Source: Takakia lepidozioides
Taxonomy: Eukaryota; Streptophyta; Takakiopsida; Takakiales; Takakiaceae
Assembly: GCA_030704615.1 (NCBI GenBank)
Contig: CM060731.1
Location: 66,816,756 to 66,880,755, forward strand
Reading direction: 5' to 3'
Length of the DNA: 64,000 bases
Shown: piece after piece, positions 34,740-59,932 of the stretch
Numbering within the stretch: position 1 is the first letter of the stretch
Layout: every line of letters starts with the position of its first letter
Translations under genes and position numbers: made by a program
Notes under the pieces: model-generated
What the model was told of the DNA's origin: nothing
The model's database searches: none
What the model saw: the letters and a program-made list of their open reading frames with translations, nothing else

Positions 34740-34763
34740 AACGTCCACTTGGCAGTGGATGTT
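34740..34763. repeat. B-type palindrome 7 (3' flank)
   Basis: Arms AACGTCCACTT and CAGTGGATGTT, spacer GG. About 290 bp after the stop of HAD copy 3; the last convincing member of the series. Confidence 0.78.
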
Positions 34764-36553
34764 GTTCTAAAACCACAATACATACTTATATTGTCTCCAA
34801 AAACTATTTGGAGGATTATTGTTCATGTGGTTATATTGTACATAAAATAGCCAAATAATCATATATATCGCTTTATTTCAATAAGAAATTATGTTTATTC
34901 ATATTTCTCATATTATTTCTGGACCAAACAAAAGTCTAGAATTAGTTAAAATAGTGTTAGATTCACAACAATGATTGGCAACAATGACAGATGAGACGCA
35001 CATGAGGGACGCCTTTGGATACATAGGAGATTGCTTACATGATACTGAACATTGGGCCTCTACATGGGAGATGGCTTAGATTCAATTCTTCACACATGGC
35101 CAATGGCACATACTACCGGCCTAGATCTCCCAAACTACTCTGGATACATAGGAGATTGCACTTGGACTTAGATGACACTGGACACTTGGGCCAAAGGAAA
35201 AGTGCCTATGGAAAAAAAATAAAGGTACCCAAATACCATACCACCAACTAGGGTAGCCTGTGCCATTCCCTCATAACGTTGAGGTCATTTACCGGATTTG
35301 GATAAAAAAATACCTTGTAAATGTGGCACTCTCTCAACCCGTTGGTTTGTAGTTTGTATAGCCCCTGCACATAACATACTCATGAGCCGTCCAATGGATG
35401 AGCGGTGGTGAGTAGGTGAGCAACCAAGTTGTTTTGGGTTCGTATATGAGAATACAATCGGCCCTACAGCTTCGGGGAATATTGTAAGGTTCAGCGCCAA
35501 TAAGGTTATTTTGACAATATGGTTTGGAAGTATGTTTGGGGTAGGGTCAGAAAAATGAACCAAACAATACATAGTGTAACACCATTTATGAAGATTTTAC
35601 CTAATTTTTTTTTAATGAAATACAACAAACACAAAATATCTGTAACTTCTTCAAGAAACACATGCGACTAGCACTAGAGTTTATCATTGTGAGTAATGAC
35701 ATGTTTTGGTCCAAAAGTAAGAGGATCTAAAAACGTTCACAAATGCAAAAACATTGTTAGGTTATCTTATAAGTTCATATTTTGCACGACATGATGCCTT
35801 CTTCAAACTGTACGTTTCCGCATGAGGCCAGGTCAATAGCCATACACCTCTAACAGAAATTATGATCATGTAGAGCTTTGATAACTTATCATATAAAAAT
35901 AAATAAAAACTATGGAAGTACATTATTTTGATGGTAAATAGATGATATGAGAATTCACATGACTAAGTATGGTTCTTCGGTCAACCACAAATATGTATAT
36001 TTTATTTTTACGCAACCTATTGTTATACATCTATGTGAGCATTAGAGTTCACTATTGTGAGCAATGACATGTTTTTGGTCCATAAATAAGAGAAACTAAA
36101 AACGTTCCACAAATGCAAAGAGATTGTTAGGGTCACTTGCAAATTCATATTTTGTATTGTTTGTGAGACAATGCCACAAATCTGAAGGACAAACGGTCAT
36201 GATTTGGCAATCAACATGATGATGTCATGCTCAATCATTTGAATCGTGGTTGTTGATAATCTCAGTCCAAGCATCGAGTCGATGATTCCCATCCCACACA
36301 TAGAACATGGAATCCTATAAAATAATATCATGACATCAAATACTCTTTATACGAAACACGATAAAACATAACATCAAAACAAATTAGTATTCATCAAATA
36401 CAAGCTCATAAAAGAGCAAAATAATATAATTGACAATGTTTAAGGGGTTGACACCTTTATCCACCTCCATGTCTCATTGTTACACTCCATTTCAAATTCT
36501 TTGTTCACTTCTTCTCAAATAGATCCCCACTGCACCTTGTCATTATTGATTTC
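34764..36553. other. AT-rich intergenic with a diverged repeat pair
   Basis: No exon recognised. Two diverged copies of about 120 bp occur at 35670-35790 and 36040-36160, both with GAGTTTATCATTGTGAGTAA / GAGTTCACTATTGTGAGCAA, GACATGTTTT and AAAAACGTTC(C)ACAAATGCAAA. They may be remnants of a repeat family or of a local duplication. Confidence 0.5.
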
Positions 36554-39500
36554 TTGTTGCGTGGCCCTCTTGCCATTATCAAGAGACACAAGGAACTTGA
36601 CAAGCATATGGTTAACTGTGACCATTTCTCAACTCTTCATTGGGCCTTACAGGCTAAAACGCCTCACTTGTCATTCATTGTATGGTTTCAAACAGTCCAA
36701 GACCGCTCATGGAAAGACCTAAAAGGTAATTTGACTCCCCTGTCAGTTAGGGTTTGTTATTGGAAGTTGCATTTGTCCATTGAAGTGTGCTTACGATTGA
36801 GTTTATATTGTGTTCGTATCAAGGTTTACAACTACCTTACAAAGGGGTCATCGTCTCAATCCGTGCAAGCCTAGTGGAATGTCCAACTAGGATTTTTAAT
36901 CGCAATTTGAGATTATGTTCCAAGCATCCAGTCTTAATGGGCCCAAGTGTTCTCACCAGAAGGAGATGACTACCTCAGCATTCAAAAGATTTTTGAGAAA
37001 TGCTCAAACCTCGAACTTTTTTCACCAAAGGTGCCATACATTGTTTTTTCTTCAAGAATTGGACGCTTGTGTTTTTTCATGGTTGAACGGCGTCTCTTTC
37101 TTGCTTCTTGGTTGAACTTGTGTAGGATCAGTAGGGTTCTCACTTCGTTTCACTTTGTTGCAGGTCTTTTGCTTACTAAGAAATGGTGGTTCGAGCAAAC
37201 GCTGGAAATTGACTTTCCTTCCTTCGGTGCTCAGCCCGGATGCCAAAAAAAACGGTATCCAAATAAACCCTCAGTTGTCTATTGGGATATCCAGGAAGAA
37301 ATACGTGAGTTCGTTAAAAATGCAGACAATGTTGAGCGCGCATATCCACCAGTGAACCCGTACAGTCTTCCTAAGAACGCAAATGCAACTGAGGCATTGG
37401 TGACGAGCCATTTTTGGAGTATTCTTCAGCAAGTGGCTAGTGTCCTTCCTATCAAAGAGTTCAATATCTCACCCTTGCACCCAAACTCCTCATCTGCGAG
37501 GCCACGTCGATCGGATCCAAGCGACCAAGCTGAAGCGTTGGCATCTGAGAAAGTTATCTATTCTGATATGGTGCTAAACCGTGGTACAAAGGGTCTCTTA
37601 GTGGTGGAGATGAAGCGTCCATCTCTGTTTAGGAGAGCTGAGGGTGATGAAATGCCGAGCTTGTGTGCTTCAGTGCAGGAACTTGTGGCTCAATCCGGAA
37701 CGTCTCAATCTTGGGCTCGAAGTCGGGTTTTGGTCCAGCCTGTGAACCAGATCTGCCAATACATGATGAACATGAAAATGAGCTATGGCATTATCTCATC
37801 ACTTGACTTGTCGTATTTTCTTCGTATCAAGGGCCGTGTCTTAGAGATATCTAATGCCATAGCGAGTGATAGTCCTCTTCTTCTAGGCGCCCTTGCCTTC
37901 CACTTGCATACTGTAGCCGAGGACTCGGAAGAGTTTGAAGAGCCAGATCCGTTTGGAGTGGAAAAATCCAGGTAATGGCCTATTCTAATGTTTTGTGCAA
38001 TGTCCATTGAATGAAAACGTAGAGGACAGCTCTGCACTGGACGTTGTTTTACGCTGAGGTTAGTGTTGTAGGAAGGCCCTAGAAGAGGATTGTACATGTA
38101 GCGCCAAAAGCCTTTTCAATGCATGCACATGTTGTTCCAGTCGTATGTGGTAGGTGGTGAGTCGAGGTGCAGTGTAAGTATGTAAAGCCACTGTCAAGTT
38201 GGTGCTGATTGTGAAGGACGTGAACTCCAAGTTGAGGGTGGTTCTCATTACTGGAAATTGTCTTCGATTTTGGCACTGTTTCTAGCGGTTGACTTGTCTT
38301 TGCCATTGCTTGGTTTCCGAGTTTCTTTTAGTAGTTTATATTACCTGGGTGTCTGTCCTGTGAATCTGATTATCTTTTTGTGTGGTGGGTGAGTCTTTGT
38401 TGTCTTATTTGAGTGCATCGTTGATGGTGTTGTTTGTTTTGGCGGTTCCTTTCGGTTGCTGAAATTGTTGGATTCGGATAGTATTTTGTTGGGGAAGATT
38501 AGTGTCCATATTCAAAATCTTGTTCAGTGGCATAGTACTTTGTCAATACAGTAATGAATGTTGCGATTGATGGTCTTTGTCCATGTAATTGATATGTGAC
38601 ATCCCTGTCCCAGATTTGATTTGTAGATAATCACTTTTGTGAACCTACAACTAAACTCAATTTATGTATTGAAATGAATGCAGTATGGTGCGACTTCATC
38701 ATGCCATAGGTACCTCGGACGCTCTTCTCTGTGTTAGAGAAAATCTTTGAATGAAGGGAATATTGCACCTCAGTTGTCTATTGAGGTTGGGAAACTAAGG
38801 TTTCAGACAAATATAATAATGTTGCAGGTGTCCAGGTGCTAATGGGGTTGTGTTTTTGTAGGGGAAGATTCTCCTGATGACAGCTCAGACTACTCTGAGC
38901 AAGACAATTCAAAGACCGAGGATCATAGTGATGAATACTCCCTGGGAAAACGAAAACGAAAAGCAGATGATGCGGGACCTTCCCCTATTAAGACACGGTA
39001 AGTGTCACTGTTTGTTTTGAATACTCATGGTGAAGTTGTGAGGCCTGATAACTTACAAGGTGTATGTCTTTCCTTACAGGAGCCAAATGGGTGGCAGCAG
39101 TCATGAAGGTTTGCGGGAGACTCCTGCAGACTCTTGCATTTGGCATCCCATCCCTTTGCGACGGGTTGGAGTGGAAGGATCGTACTTGGCAAATATGAGG
39201 GTTACCCTGTTGTAGTGAAACTTGCGCCGTCTAGTTCGGAACGTGCATAGGTGATGCATCTTTTTTTTGATGGGATCCATTGTTGTGAAAGTTTTAAATG
39301 TATATTTGCCTTACATGTAATAGTATTGGGGAAAATACATACCTGAGCTTGTATCGTATGGGACTACTGCGGGGGGCAAAGTTGTGTACATTGCAACCGA
39401 ATTCATCAACGGTCATGAAATTGGAATGGGTATGTTACATAATGAGCTTGCTTTTACTGTGTTCGTGTAGGGCAGTCGTTTACTGTGTTACATGTAGTAG

Positions 39501-39818
39501 AGTACTAATATGTTGGATGCACGGTTTGCAGCAGGAGTTTTGACCCCAGAAGCGGTGAAGGCGACATTTGATGCACTCAACGTTGTGCATGAATCTGGAA
39601 TTCTTCATGGGGACATCCGGAGCAATAATATCTTGGTTGTAAAGAGAGAGCAGGGAGTTCGTCTAATTGATTTTGGGTTCTCTAGTCCCATCACCAGCAC
39701 TGAAGAGTGCAAGAGAGAGCGTGCACAGCTGGAATACATGTTGAAACAATTTTCTGGTTCTCATTGGTTCCGTTCAAATGTAGGGGAAATCGGCGCGGGG
39801 GAGATTGTGTCAGTTTAG
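36554..39818 (+). pseudogene. REase-kinase protein of the Crinkler (CR) class, probably broken
   Basis: Predicted exons: 36554-36725 (LRGPLAIIKRHKELDKH), up to 37030, 37164-37971, 38862-38997, 39080-39250, about 39330-39427, 39532-39818. The 37164-37971 exon has a PD-(D/E)xK nuclease core, SDMVLNRGTKGLLVVEMKRP (D...ExK), followed by PVNQICQYMMNMKMSYGIIS. An acidic linker with a basic signal (KRKRK) comes next. The kinase part has GYPVVVKLAP (catalytic Lys), a hinge-like YIATEFINGHEIG, HGDIRSNNIL and LIDFGFSS. REase plus kinase is the layout of Crinkler-class proteins, found as secreted effectors and in transposon-related genes. Frame switches around 39.2 kb and a poor acceptor near 39330 suggest decay. 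It lies 1.8 kb past the last B palindrome, so membership of block B is uncertain. Confidence 0.6.
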
Positions 39819-40168
39819 GATCAAGGGTCTGTTCCCGCTACCCTTCCTTCATGGATGGAGAAATGATAACCTCTCTCAAGGTAGTTTTCCGTCACCAAAA
39901 ACTTGAAAATTGCCCCAAGTGCAAGTGTGTTGAATTTCTCTTGAGTTTCACACAGGCTCCTACCAATTTCACTAACTCTATCCACCTAGTAGCACTGTTC
40001 TAGAGGAGCTTATAGTTCTTATTTGGACAATGGTTGTAATTAAGTGTAAACCTACTTGTTCCTCACTATATTCAGCACTATATTTCATATTACCCTAGAA
40101 ATCATTGACCTGGATCGACGTGTGCGATGCAATGAGTGGTAATTGCGACGGATCGGTTGCGCATACCA
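39819..40168. other. Intergenic, nothing recognised
   Basis: No exon, repeat or motif was recognised between the kinase remnant and the minus-strand stretch that begins at 40169. Confidence 0.4.
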
Positions 40169-41044
40169 TCAGCCCACTAATTTTCTCGGAGTGGGATTTT
40201 CTCGGTTTAGCTTAGCATCTGCTTTATAGCAAACAGGAATGTGAGATACCCGCAGTGAGTGACGGTAGGTCAGGAAATGGCTAGAATTCGGAAACTGCTG
40301 CGCCATTGCAATCTTCTTCTCGGTTAGCTCCTCTGATTTGTATATCCTGTAATCCCCAAACCATCTGTTATGCTGCTCCACCCACTTTGCTTGAAAACAT
40401 GGCAACAAATTAGCACCGCGATGATAGTAAGACGAAGATCTCAACCGTTCACTCAGGGTCTGTTTTGAAGTCCAGCTCCAGTTGGCCTTGATCGTCCTCC
40501 CACAGATTGTACAGAACGATCCTTGTACAGTACCATGGTCCTTCATACCTGCAAACTCCTGAAGTACCACAACTTGCATAAACGTCTCCACAATTGAACC
40601 TGTCCCTCATCCTAAAGCTCACTTTTGTCTTGAACAACATGTGTTTTAATAACACGTACATGCTGCTGCAAACATGACAAGTGCTCATTTGAGAACAACA
40701 ACCCTAGGAAGACATCGTTGTTACAGTAATCCTGATTGCAACTCAAAGCACATCTGATCGTGCTCTAAACTGCACAAGGTAGACACCCCTATAATTGTCC
40801 GGAGTCAAGACAATACTTACTGCAAGGACTCTAACATCCTCCTATTCTTCAACCTCGTCAAAACACAAAACTGATCAAACAAGTCTTCCTCGCTACCGTA
40901 CGGAGACCAGGTTTGAATTGTCTCCAAGTTGTGAGCCCAGTCATCTGATGATGACCTTATCTCGTCCGATTTCATAATCAATCTGCAAATATCAAGGACC
41001 ACATCGAGTTGCCGTCTTAACGTGAAGAACATGTAAGTTAACAA
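40169..41044 (-). CDS. Unrecognised gene-like stretch
   Basis: Two minus-strand segments look protein-like in composition but match no family I recognise. The upstream one (about 41020-40818) reads VLDICRLIMKSDEIRSSSDD, then DLFDQFCVLTRLKNRRMLES, and ends at a possible donor GTAAGT. The downstream one contains overlapping frames at 40688-40449 (YEGPWYCTRIVLYNLWEDDQ) and 40591-40169 (EELTEKKIAMAQQFPNSSHF). It could be a small multi-exon gene or a pseudogene. Confidence 0.25.
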
Positions 41045-42319
41045 ATACGTATAGCTTCAGCTAAAACTTCACCCCTGCACTCGTAGAAGCACCTCTATAT
41101 ATTTACTTAGTAACAGCCCGAACAGTATCAAGCTGAAACCACTTACCCCTACCCGAGTAATTTCACATTGGCCAGCAGCGAACTCACCATTGGAACAACA
41201 ATATCGTCATGTCGGGTTTCTCAAGAAGGTGAAAGACAGCATACCGATACTCTGAGTAGCGCTGTTAGGAAACCAAATGAAAAGGGACTATGTCAACAGA
41301 AGATAACTCCAGATTACCAAACCAAGACGGCCTCCTCATCTGACTCCAGTGACACAAATCCAACTCCAGTGATCGAACCCGTCGTGACGAATGCTACAAA
41401 GGTATTTCCAAGCACCCACGCTAAGAGTGACAGGAGAAATGCTAATAATCATCTAATTAACCCCTAATGGACGAGGAGGTTGCCAGAAAATTTTGATTGG
41501 ATGAAAATCATCGAGATGAATTCGGATGAATTCAAGGGAAGGCTATTAGAGCATAAGTTCCGTACAGGTTATGAAGCATGCCTGGAGGATGAATAAGGTG
41601 TAATTCATCGGACAAACTGTTCAAGGGCGAGCGCTTTGGAGAGACATCCAGGGGAGGGTAAGGGTTTATGATGGCACAGAACGATGCACGAGGTACGGGG
41701 ATGAGATGCCTAGGACCGGGTGATGATTCCACATATGATGAGGTGATCACACCGAATGTAAGGCCTTGGATTAGGCCGGAGAAACCATCATAAGCCTTAG
41801 ATGCTCGCTTGTACGCAACTTGGCTAGAGAAGGGTTAAGTTTTAAGCCTGGAACCCTTCGAGGATTCCTCGGTTGAAAGCGAGAGGACTAGGAGATTCGT
41901 TCCCCATGAAACGATCTATGTGAAGGTGGAGCAGAGTAAGCGAGCCGAACGAGCAAGACGATGGAGCCGTTGGCCTCTCTCACCGCAAACCACGGAGCGC
42001 TCCATCTCAGGCAGTCCATTAACTATTATGTTTGCAAAATTCAGTCTTTGCAATACATAATAACAACGTTGAAGCAAGCTTAGTTAAAAGAAGACTGATT
42101 GCAACCACATAAGACACCCTACATATGCTAAGAAAAATAAAGAATAGGGGCGGGCCCGCCCTACATGTGGTAAGAAATGAAGCGTAGTGGCGGACCTTTG
42201 GGGATGGACATGCCCTCCCTGACATGTGCACCCTCTTACCCTCACCCTTGACATATTGTGCACCCAGCCAATTTCCTATTCGTACCATGGTATAGTCCTT
42301 GTTTTTGCCCATAATACGG
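41045..42319. other. Intergenic, no gene recognised
   Basis: A 99-codon ORF at 41168-41467 has no domain. No repeats with clear ends were seen. Confidence 0.4.
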
Positions 42320-42327
42320 GTATGCAC

Positions 42328-42680
42328 CAGTGTTGGGCGGTTATTTGAATTTCTCTCTAATACCCGGCGGTTACCTATCCGATTATATGTTTATATGACC
42401 GGCGGAGGTGAAAAAATGAAGCAACCAAGTCCAGTTAGGAACCGGCGGAGGTCACACATTCAAATAACCGAGCAAAAAAACTCTTAAAGAACCGCCCAAT
42501 ACCCACGGTTATTTGATGAAAACCGCCGGTTATTTGAGGTTTTTGCAAGTAACCGTAACCGGCAGGTTATATCTAGCCATAAAAAATTTAATAACCGCAA
42601 CCACAGGTTAATAGTTTTCTAAAATTTGAAGCAACCGGAACCGCTGGTTATGAAAAAAATCAAATAACCGCCCAACACTG
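42328..42680. mobile_element. hAT MITE with perfect TIRs and 8-bp TSD
   Basis: A 353-bp element. Both ends read inward CAGTGTTGGGCGGTTATTTG (perfect inverted repeats for at least 20 bp). It is flanked by GTATGCAC at 42320-42327 and 42681-42688, a perfect 8-bp target duplication as in hAT elements. The interior is built of repeated GGTTATTTGA and ACCGGCGG-type motifs on both strands, and there is no ORF for a transposase. The undamaged ends and duplication indicate a recent insertion. A related end occurs at 10127. Confidence 0.93.
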
Positions 42681-42688
42681 GTATGCAC

Positions 42689-44032
42689 CCTGGTATTGCC
42701 TTGGCAATATCAACCATAGTATTGGAATTTCCAACACCAGCCGGGTCGGTTATTAACCATAGTATTACAAAAACCAATACCAGCCGGGTCGGTTATTCAA
42801 TAGGCTGGTTGGTACCCGGCCAGACCCTATATACCAGTCCAACACTGGTCCGAACATGGACCCACTCAAAGATGTGCAATCCAAGCTGTAAACACTGGTT
42901 AATTTTCAAAGAGCCTGGGTTGGGAATTGCAGCAATTACAAATGGTCTGTGGTCTTGAATGTTACATTGTCTGAGTGTTACTTGGTCAGCGGACTGCTTA
43001 TTGGTGCAAGTTGATACTTGCAAATTCAGTATGTTTACAAAGTTCTTCTGAAACTTTTGTGAATAAGTGAACAGGCCAAGTGAACAGGCAGTACTCACTG
43101 CAAACTCTGCTCACCGCTCTTGCAGACTGGTACATTTATCTCAGAAACCTGATGCGGTCTGTAGCCAAGAACACAACCAGCCAGCTCCACATCTAGCATC
43201 ACCTGGACATCTACATTTAGTAGGAAAGAAAACAGAACTTTGCTGGGATATGAACAAGGCGTAGAATGTGAATTTCGTTCCAACATATAATTGAGAAAAC
43301 ATCTCGTCGCAGAATACTTGAAGGCACGACACCGGACAGAAAGTCAAAAATAGAATCCTTTGGTCAAGTAACACAGAAAATAGAATGAAATTATGCACAC
43401 CACAATTTTGACAACCCAGGTGAAAGGAAAATACCCAGCTACATCTGTGCTTTTCCATGTGACCAAGTCCCAGTTCTACTCAAAGAGAGGGCAGCCTAGA
43501 CAAACGAAAAGGAGGAAAAAGGGGCAGGCCAGAGGGAGAAATTACTCATGAGTTCAATGGCACAGGGACACTAGCTACCAAAGTTAAGATTGTAACCGTT
43601 GAAGGTAGTATGAAGAAGAGAGGGTGCCCCCTATGAAACTCCCCCTATGAAACTCAACATAGAAGACACATTTTTTTTCTTCTCGTTGTAAAAGCTGGGA
43701 TGGAGTGCACGACCGACAGTGCAGATTGCGCCACCATTAAAAAACACAGGTGCAAATCCCTATACAATCAAGCACAAGGGCCACTAGGAAGAGGCATAAG
43801 CAATGCCTGGAAACTTGATGGGGCTATTCAGAACAAAGGCTGCAAGCCAGGCCGTGTGATACACTCCCTCTCTCACACCCTTACCTTCCCTCTCTTCCCT
43901 CTCCTCTACTGATATGTCCACACCAGACCTGCCTTATGCAGGGAAACCTGGCTATAGTGGCGTATGCCAAGTCCTACTCAGTTTGGTGCCCTCCTTCCAC
44001 AGCATGCCAACAGAGCTCCTCACTTGCTCTGG
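42689..44032. other. Intergenic / UBP12-like 3' flank
   Basis: At 42715-42800 a segment around CCAGCCGGGTCGGTTATT is present twice in tandem, and CCAACACTGG near 42838 resembles another hAT end without a visible partner. The rest, toward 44032, is the likely 3' UTR and downstream region of the deubiquitinase gene. No exon was recognised. Confidence 0.45.
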
Positions 44033-57435
<13,403 letters not shown>

Positions 57436-58685
57436 GGTGGTAGCCTAATTGTCGTCCAGCCCGACACTGCACGGCTTGTCAACCACCGGATCTGCAGCCT
57501 GGCTCAGAAATCCCTCGCAGCACCCTGAAGCAGGCCACAGTGTCGACACTGCAACGTGATCCAGTGAACTCTCTCCTTTCTCACTCCCCCCGCTCCGGCA
57601 CAGTCTCCCAGGGTACCTGCTAACCCTACCCGGATCTTCTCAACAAAAACAACAATAACAACAATAACACCTCCAAACCAAGGCTTTTCCTCGCTTGCTT
57701 TCAATCCTCCCCCGACATCAAACCTCTGTAAAGCTCTGTAAAGCTCACGAAATCCAAGGCAGGGCCTGCACTAATTGAGGCTAGGGCGATGGTCTTGCCC
57801 TCTCTCGCTCGCTCTGTCTGCCTGCCTGCGCAAGGGGGGTGAGAGGAGGGGAGGGGGCGCGTGCCCGCGCTTTAGCCTAAACCGTGCGCCACTGGCTCCG
57901 CCTGCTTTCGCCACCTTTCGCCATACACTCATTTTCCCGAAATCGGCCTTAAACCCCTACTTCTCCACAGATTCAGAATTACTAACCTCTGGCTAATTGC
58001 CACGGCCACGTGGCGAAACTTGCTCATACTTCAATTTCCGCGGTTTTGATCTCGCACGCTTCCTACTTCAGCTGGGTGTGACCACTCCCGCGCGGCCACG
58101 TCATTGAAAAACTCTGATACTTGGACTTGTGATTTTGCAGCGCCCCTTACTAGCGACGATACTGATCTAATTAATTTTATTCGTTATTTGCTTATTTATC
58201 TGTTATATATGGCTTTTGTGGTACAATTACAGTCTAAGCTCGCACCGAGGGGTTTTGTTTTGTCGGCATATTTGTCACATTCCCATTGGATGGGTGCCAC
58301 CTATTGCCTACCACATTGTTCTAAGAGGTTCCAAAATGTTCAGATAATCAATAGTATTTGAATAATTATTGTAAGTAATCGTATTGCTCATTGGGATCAC
58401 ATTTTTATTATCTCTAAGTTCACTAATTTTTAATTTTCCAATTTTCACAAGTATGGATATAGGTTGTAAGCTAAATTGTACGCTGGATAATTTTTTTTTG
58501 TTTTAAAGAAAGGGAAATTACCATTCAATAATCATCAATAAAATTCTAAGGGCTACCTCCCCTTTCTGCAGGAAAAAAAAAACGGGAGCTCACAAATCAG
58601 GCTCCATAAGTATATCCTCTTTCTAAATTCTAACCTTGCAATGAGGCGGTAACAAGACTCATGGGACTGCCCCAGGGAAGGGGAG

Positions 58686-58775
58686 AAGAGCATACACACA
58701 CGAGTCAGGGTAGCAGGATTTGAGCCCAGAATCACCTGGGTGGCACTCAGTGCTCTATCCAACTGAGCGATTTTA
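58686..58775 (-). repeat. tRNA-like (Pol III) repeat, copy 1
   Basis: On the minus strand CGCTCAGTTGGATAGAGCAC is an excellent tRNA D-arm/A box, followed after 20-30 bp by GGGCTCAAATCCTG, a B-box-like T-arm. The middle (GTGCCACCCAGGTGATTC) does not form an anticodon stem, so this is a tRNA-derived SINE or tRNA pseudogene and not a functional tRNA. Confidence 0.55.
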
Positions 58776-59223
58776 ATTTTTAAAAGCAGACAAAATAGTT
58801 TTGTTAGGTTTCCTTCCAAAAACAAATCAAAAAACAAAAATCAAACAAAAAAACAAATATATTTTTTCTCTTTTCTCTTTTTTGTTTTGGAGAGATCACC
58901 AATTCTTACTGATTTAATGAGGGGAAAATAATACCCTCACACATATCACAAGGAATCCAGATAGTATTTTATTGTTGTTTTAAATACTATATCAAAATAT
59001 AGATAAAAAATTATTAAATATTATTATAAAGACATAGAAATAACAAATAACATTGTTTCTCCTAAAAGAAGCAAAACAATAAAGAAAAGAAGAGACTAAC
59101 TTGTAAAAAGTGAGGAAAAACAAAAATAAATGCATGCAATTCATGCAAGCCCTGCCCTCTAGTAATGATGAATAGATAGTAAAAATCTGGAAGATCACAC
59201 AGTGTTTATTAATAAATATCGCG

Positions 59224-59290
59224 ATAACAGGATTTGAGCCCTGAATCACCCGGGTGGCACCACGCAGGGTAATATCCTCATAAGCATGCA
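59224..59290 (-). repeat. tRNA-like repeat, copy 2
   Basis: Shares with copy 1 the core GTGCCACCCGGGTGATTC and then GGGCTCAAATCCTGTTA on the minus strand, but lacks the A box. Half a kilobase from copy 1, same orientation. Confidence 0.5.
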
Positions 59291-59932
59291 CAAGAAGTTG
59301 AACTCTAGACCTAAAGACCATAACTGTTCATCCAGGGGATGTCATTCATTAGAAATATGGACAGAATATTCTGGTGGCAACTGTCTCGATCGAATTGGAA
59401 GAGTAAATCGAAGAAAAAAGAAAAGAAAAGGGGTAAAGCGTCAAAAGCGGGGCTGAACCCTTTGCGTAGTCCTGCCTTGAGAAGGCAGGGCCAAAAAACA
59501 ATTTTAAAATTTTTAAGAACATTTGTGTGGTGAATAGCCAGACTCCAGCATATGGATGATATTTATTTGCATCCATATTCCTGACTTTCATCTCGTGTCG
59601 TAGAGTACCTTGAATGAATTATTACGTGACGGGATGGATGACTGTTTGGCTAGGTCACAAGCTTGCTGGCTATACTGCCGCGTGGCAGGACGGCACATCC
59701 ATCGGTGAGACAGTTCATCCACATCAAGGCCTGGTGTCACCCTCTTTCCGAGCCTGATGCCTCAGGTTCGGAGAACAGGTGTGGGTCCGGGGCTAGCGCC
59801 ATTGCGGGACGGAAGAAGACGAAGGGGAGGCCGGCCATGGAAGCTCTCTTGAAGATCTCTTGAGAGGTTTGTCGAGAGCTGCTGAGGCGGCCTGCATTGA
59901 AGGAGCAAGTGTGTGCAGAAGGTGCGAGAGAG

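Larger units (their letters stand above)
14504..34763 (+). mobile_element. Block B: decayed gene block carrying the AACCTCCACTG-type palindromes
   Basis: Minimum extent of the older block into which the chromovirus inserted. It holds a pseudogene paralog of the element A gene (14504-17402), three FCP1-type HAD genes or pseudogenes, and seven 24-bp palindromes of one family. Two kinds of content, palindromes and HAD genes, occur on both sides of the retrotransposon, and the ATGAC duplication shows the sides were once contiguous. No termini, terminal repeats or transposase were identified, so calling it a mobile element rests on its paralogy with element A. Confidence 0.45.
57436..59932. other. 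Divergent promoter region between the UBP12-like gene and RACK1
   Basis: Head-to-head gene arrangement. No further exon was recognised. 57600-57950 is C-rich (5' leader or promoter side of the deubiquitinase), 58140-59100 is AT-rich, and two tRNA-like repeats occur. The RACK1 5' UTR probably lies in 59650-59932. Confidence 0.5.

Noticed and set aside
38000-38050. An eighth B-type palindrome in the REase-kinase gene intron
   Set aside because: GTCCATTG and CACTGGACGTT are present but do not form one 24-bp unit with complementary arms; too weak to count.
14504-39818. Bacterial contamination as the source of ParB/methyltransferase-like sequence
   Set aside because: The genes have GT-AG introns, AATAAA signals and are nested in a Ty3 chromovirus, all eukaryotic.
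42689-42850. Second complete hAT element adjoining the MITE
   Set aside because: Only one end-like CCAACACTGG and no partner end or target duplication.
58686-58775. Functional tRNA gene
   Set aside because: A good D-arm, but the anticodon arm does not pair and the T-arm is degenerate, so a pseudogene or SINE is more likely.
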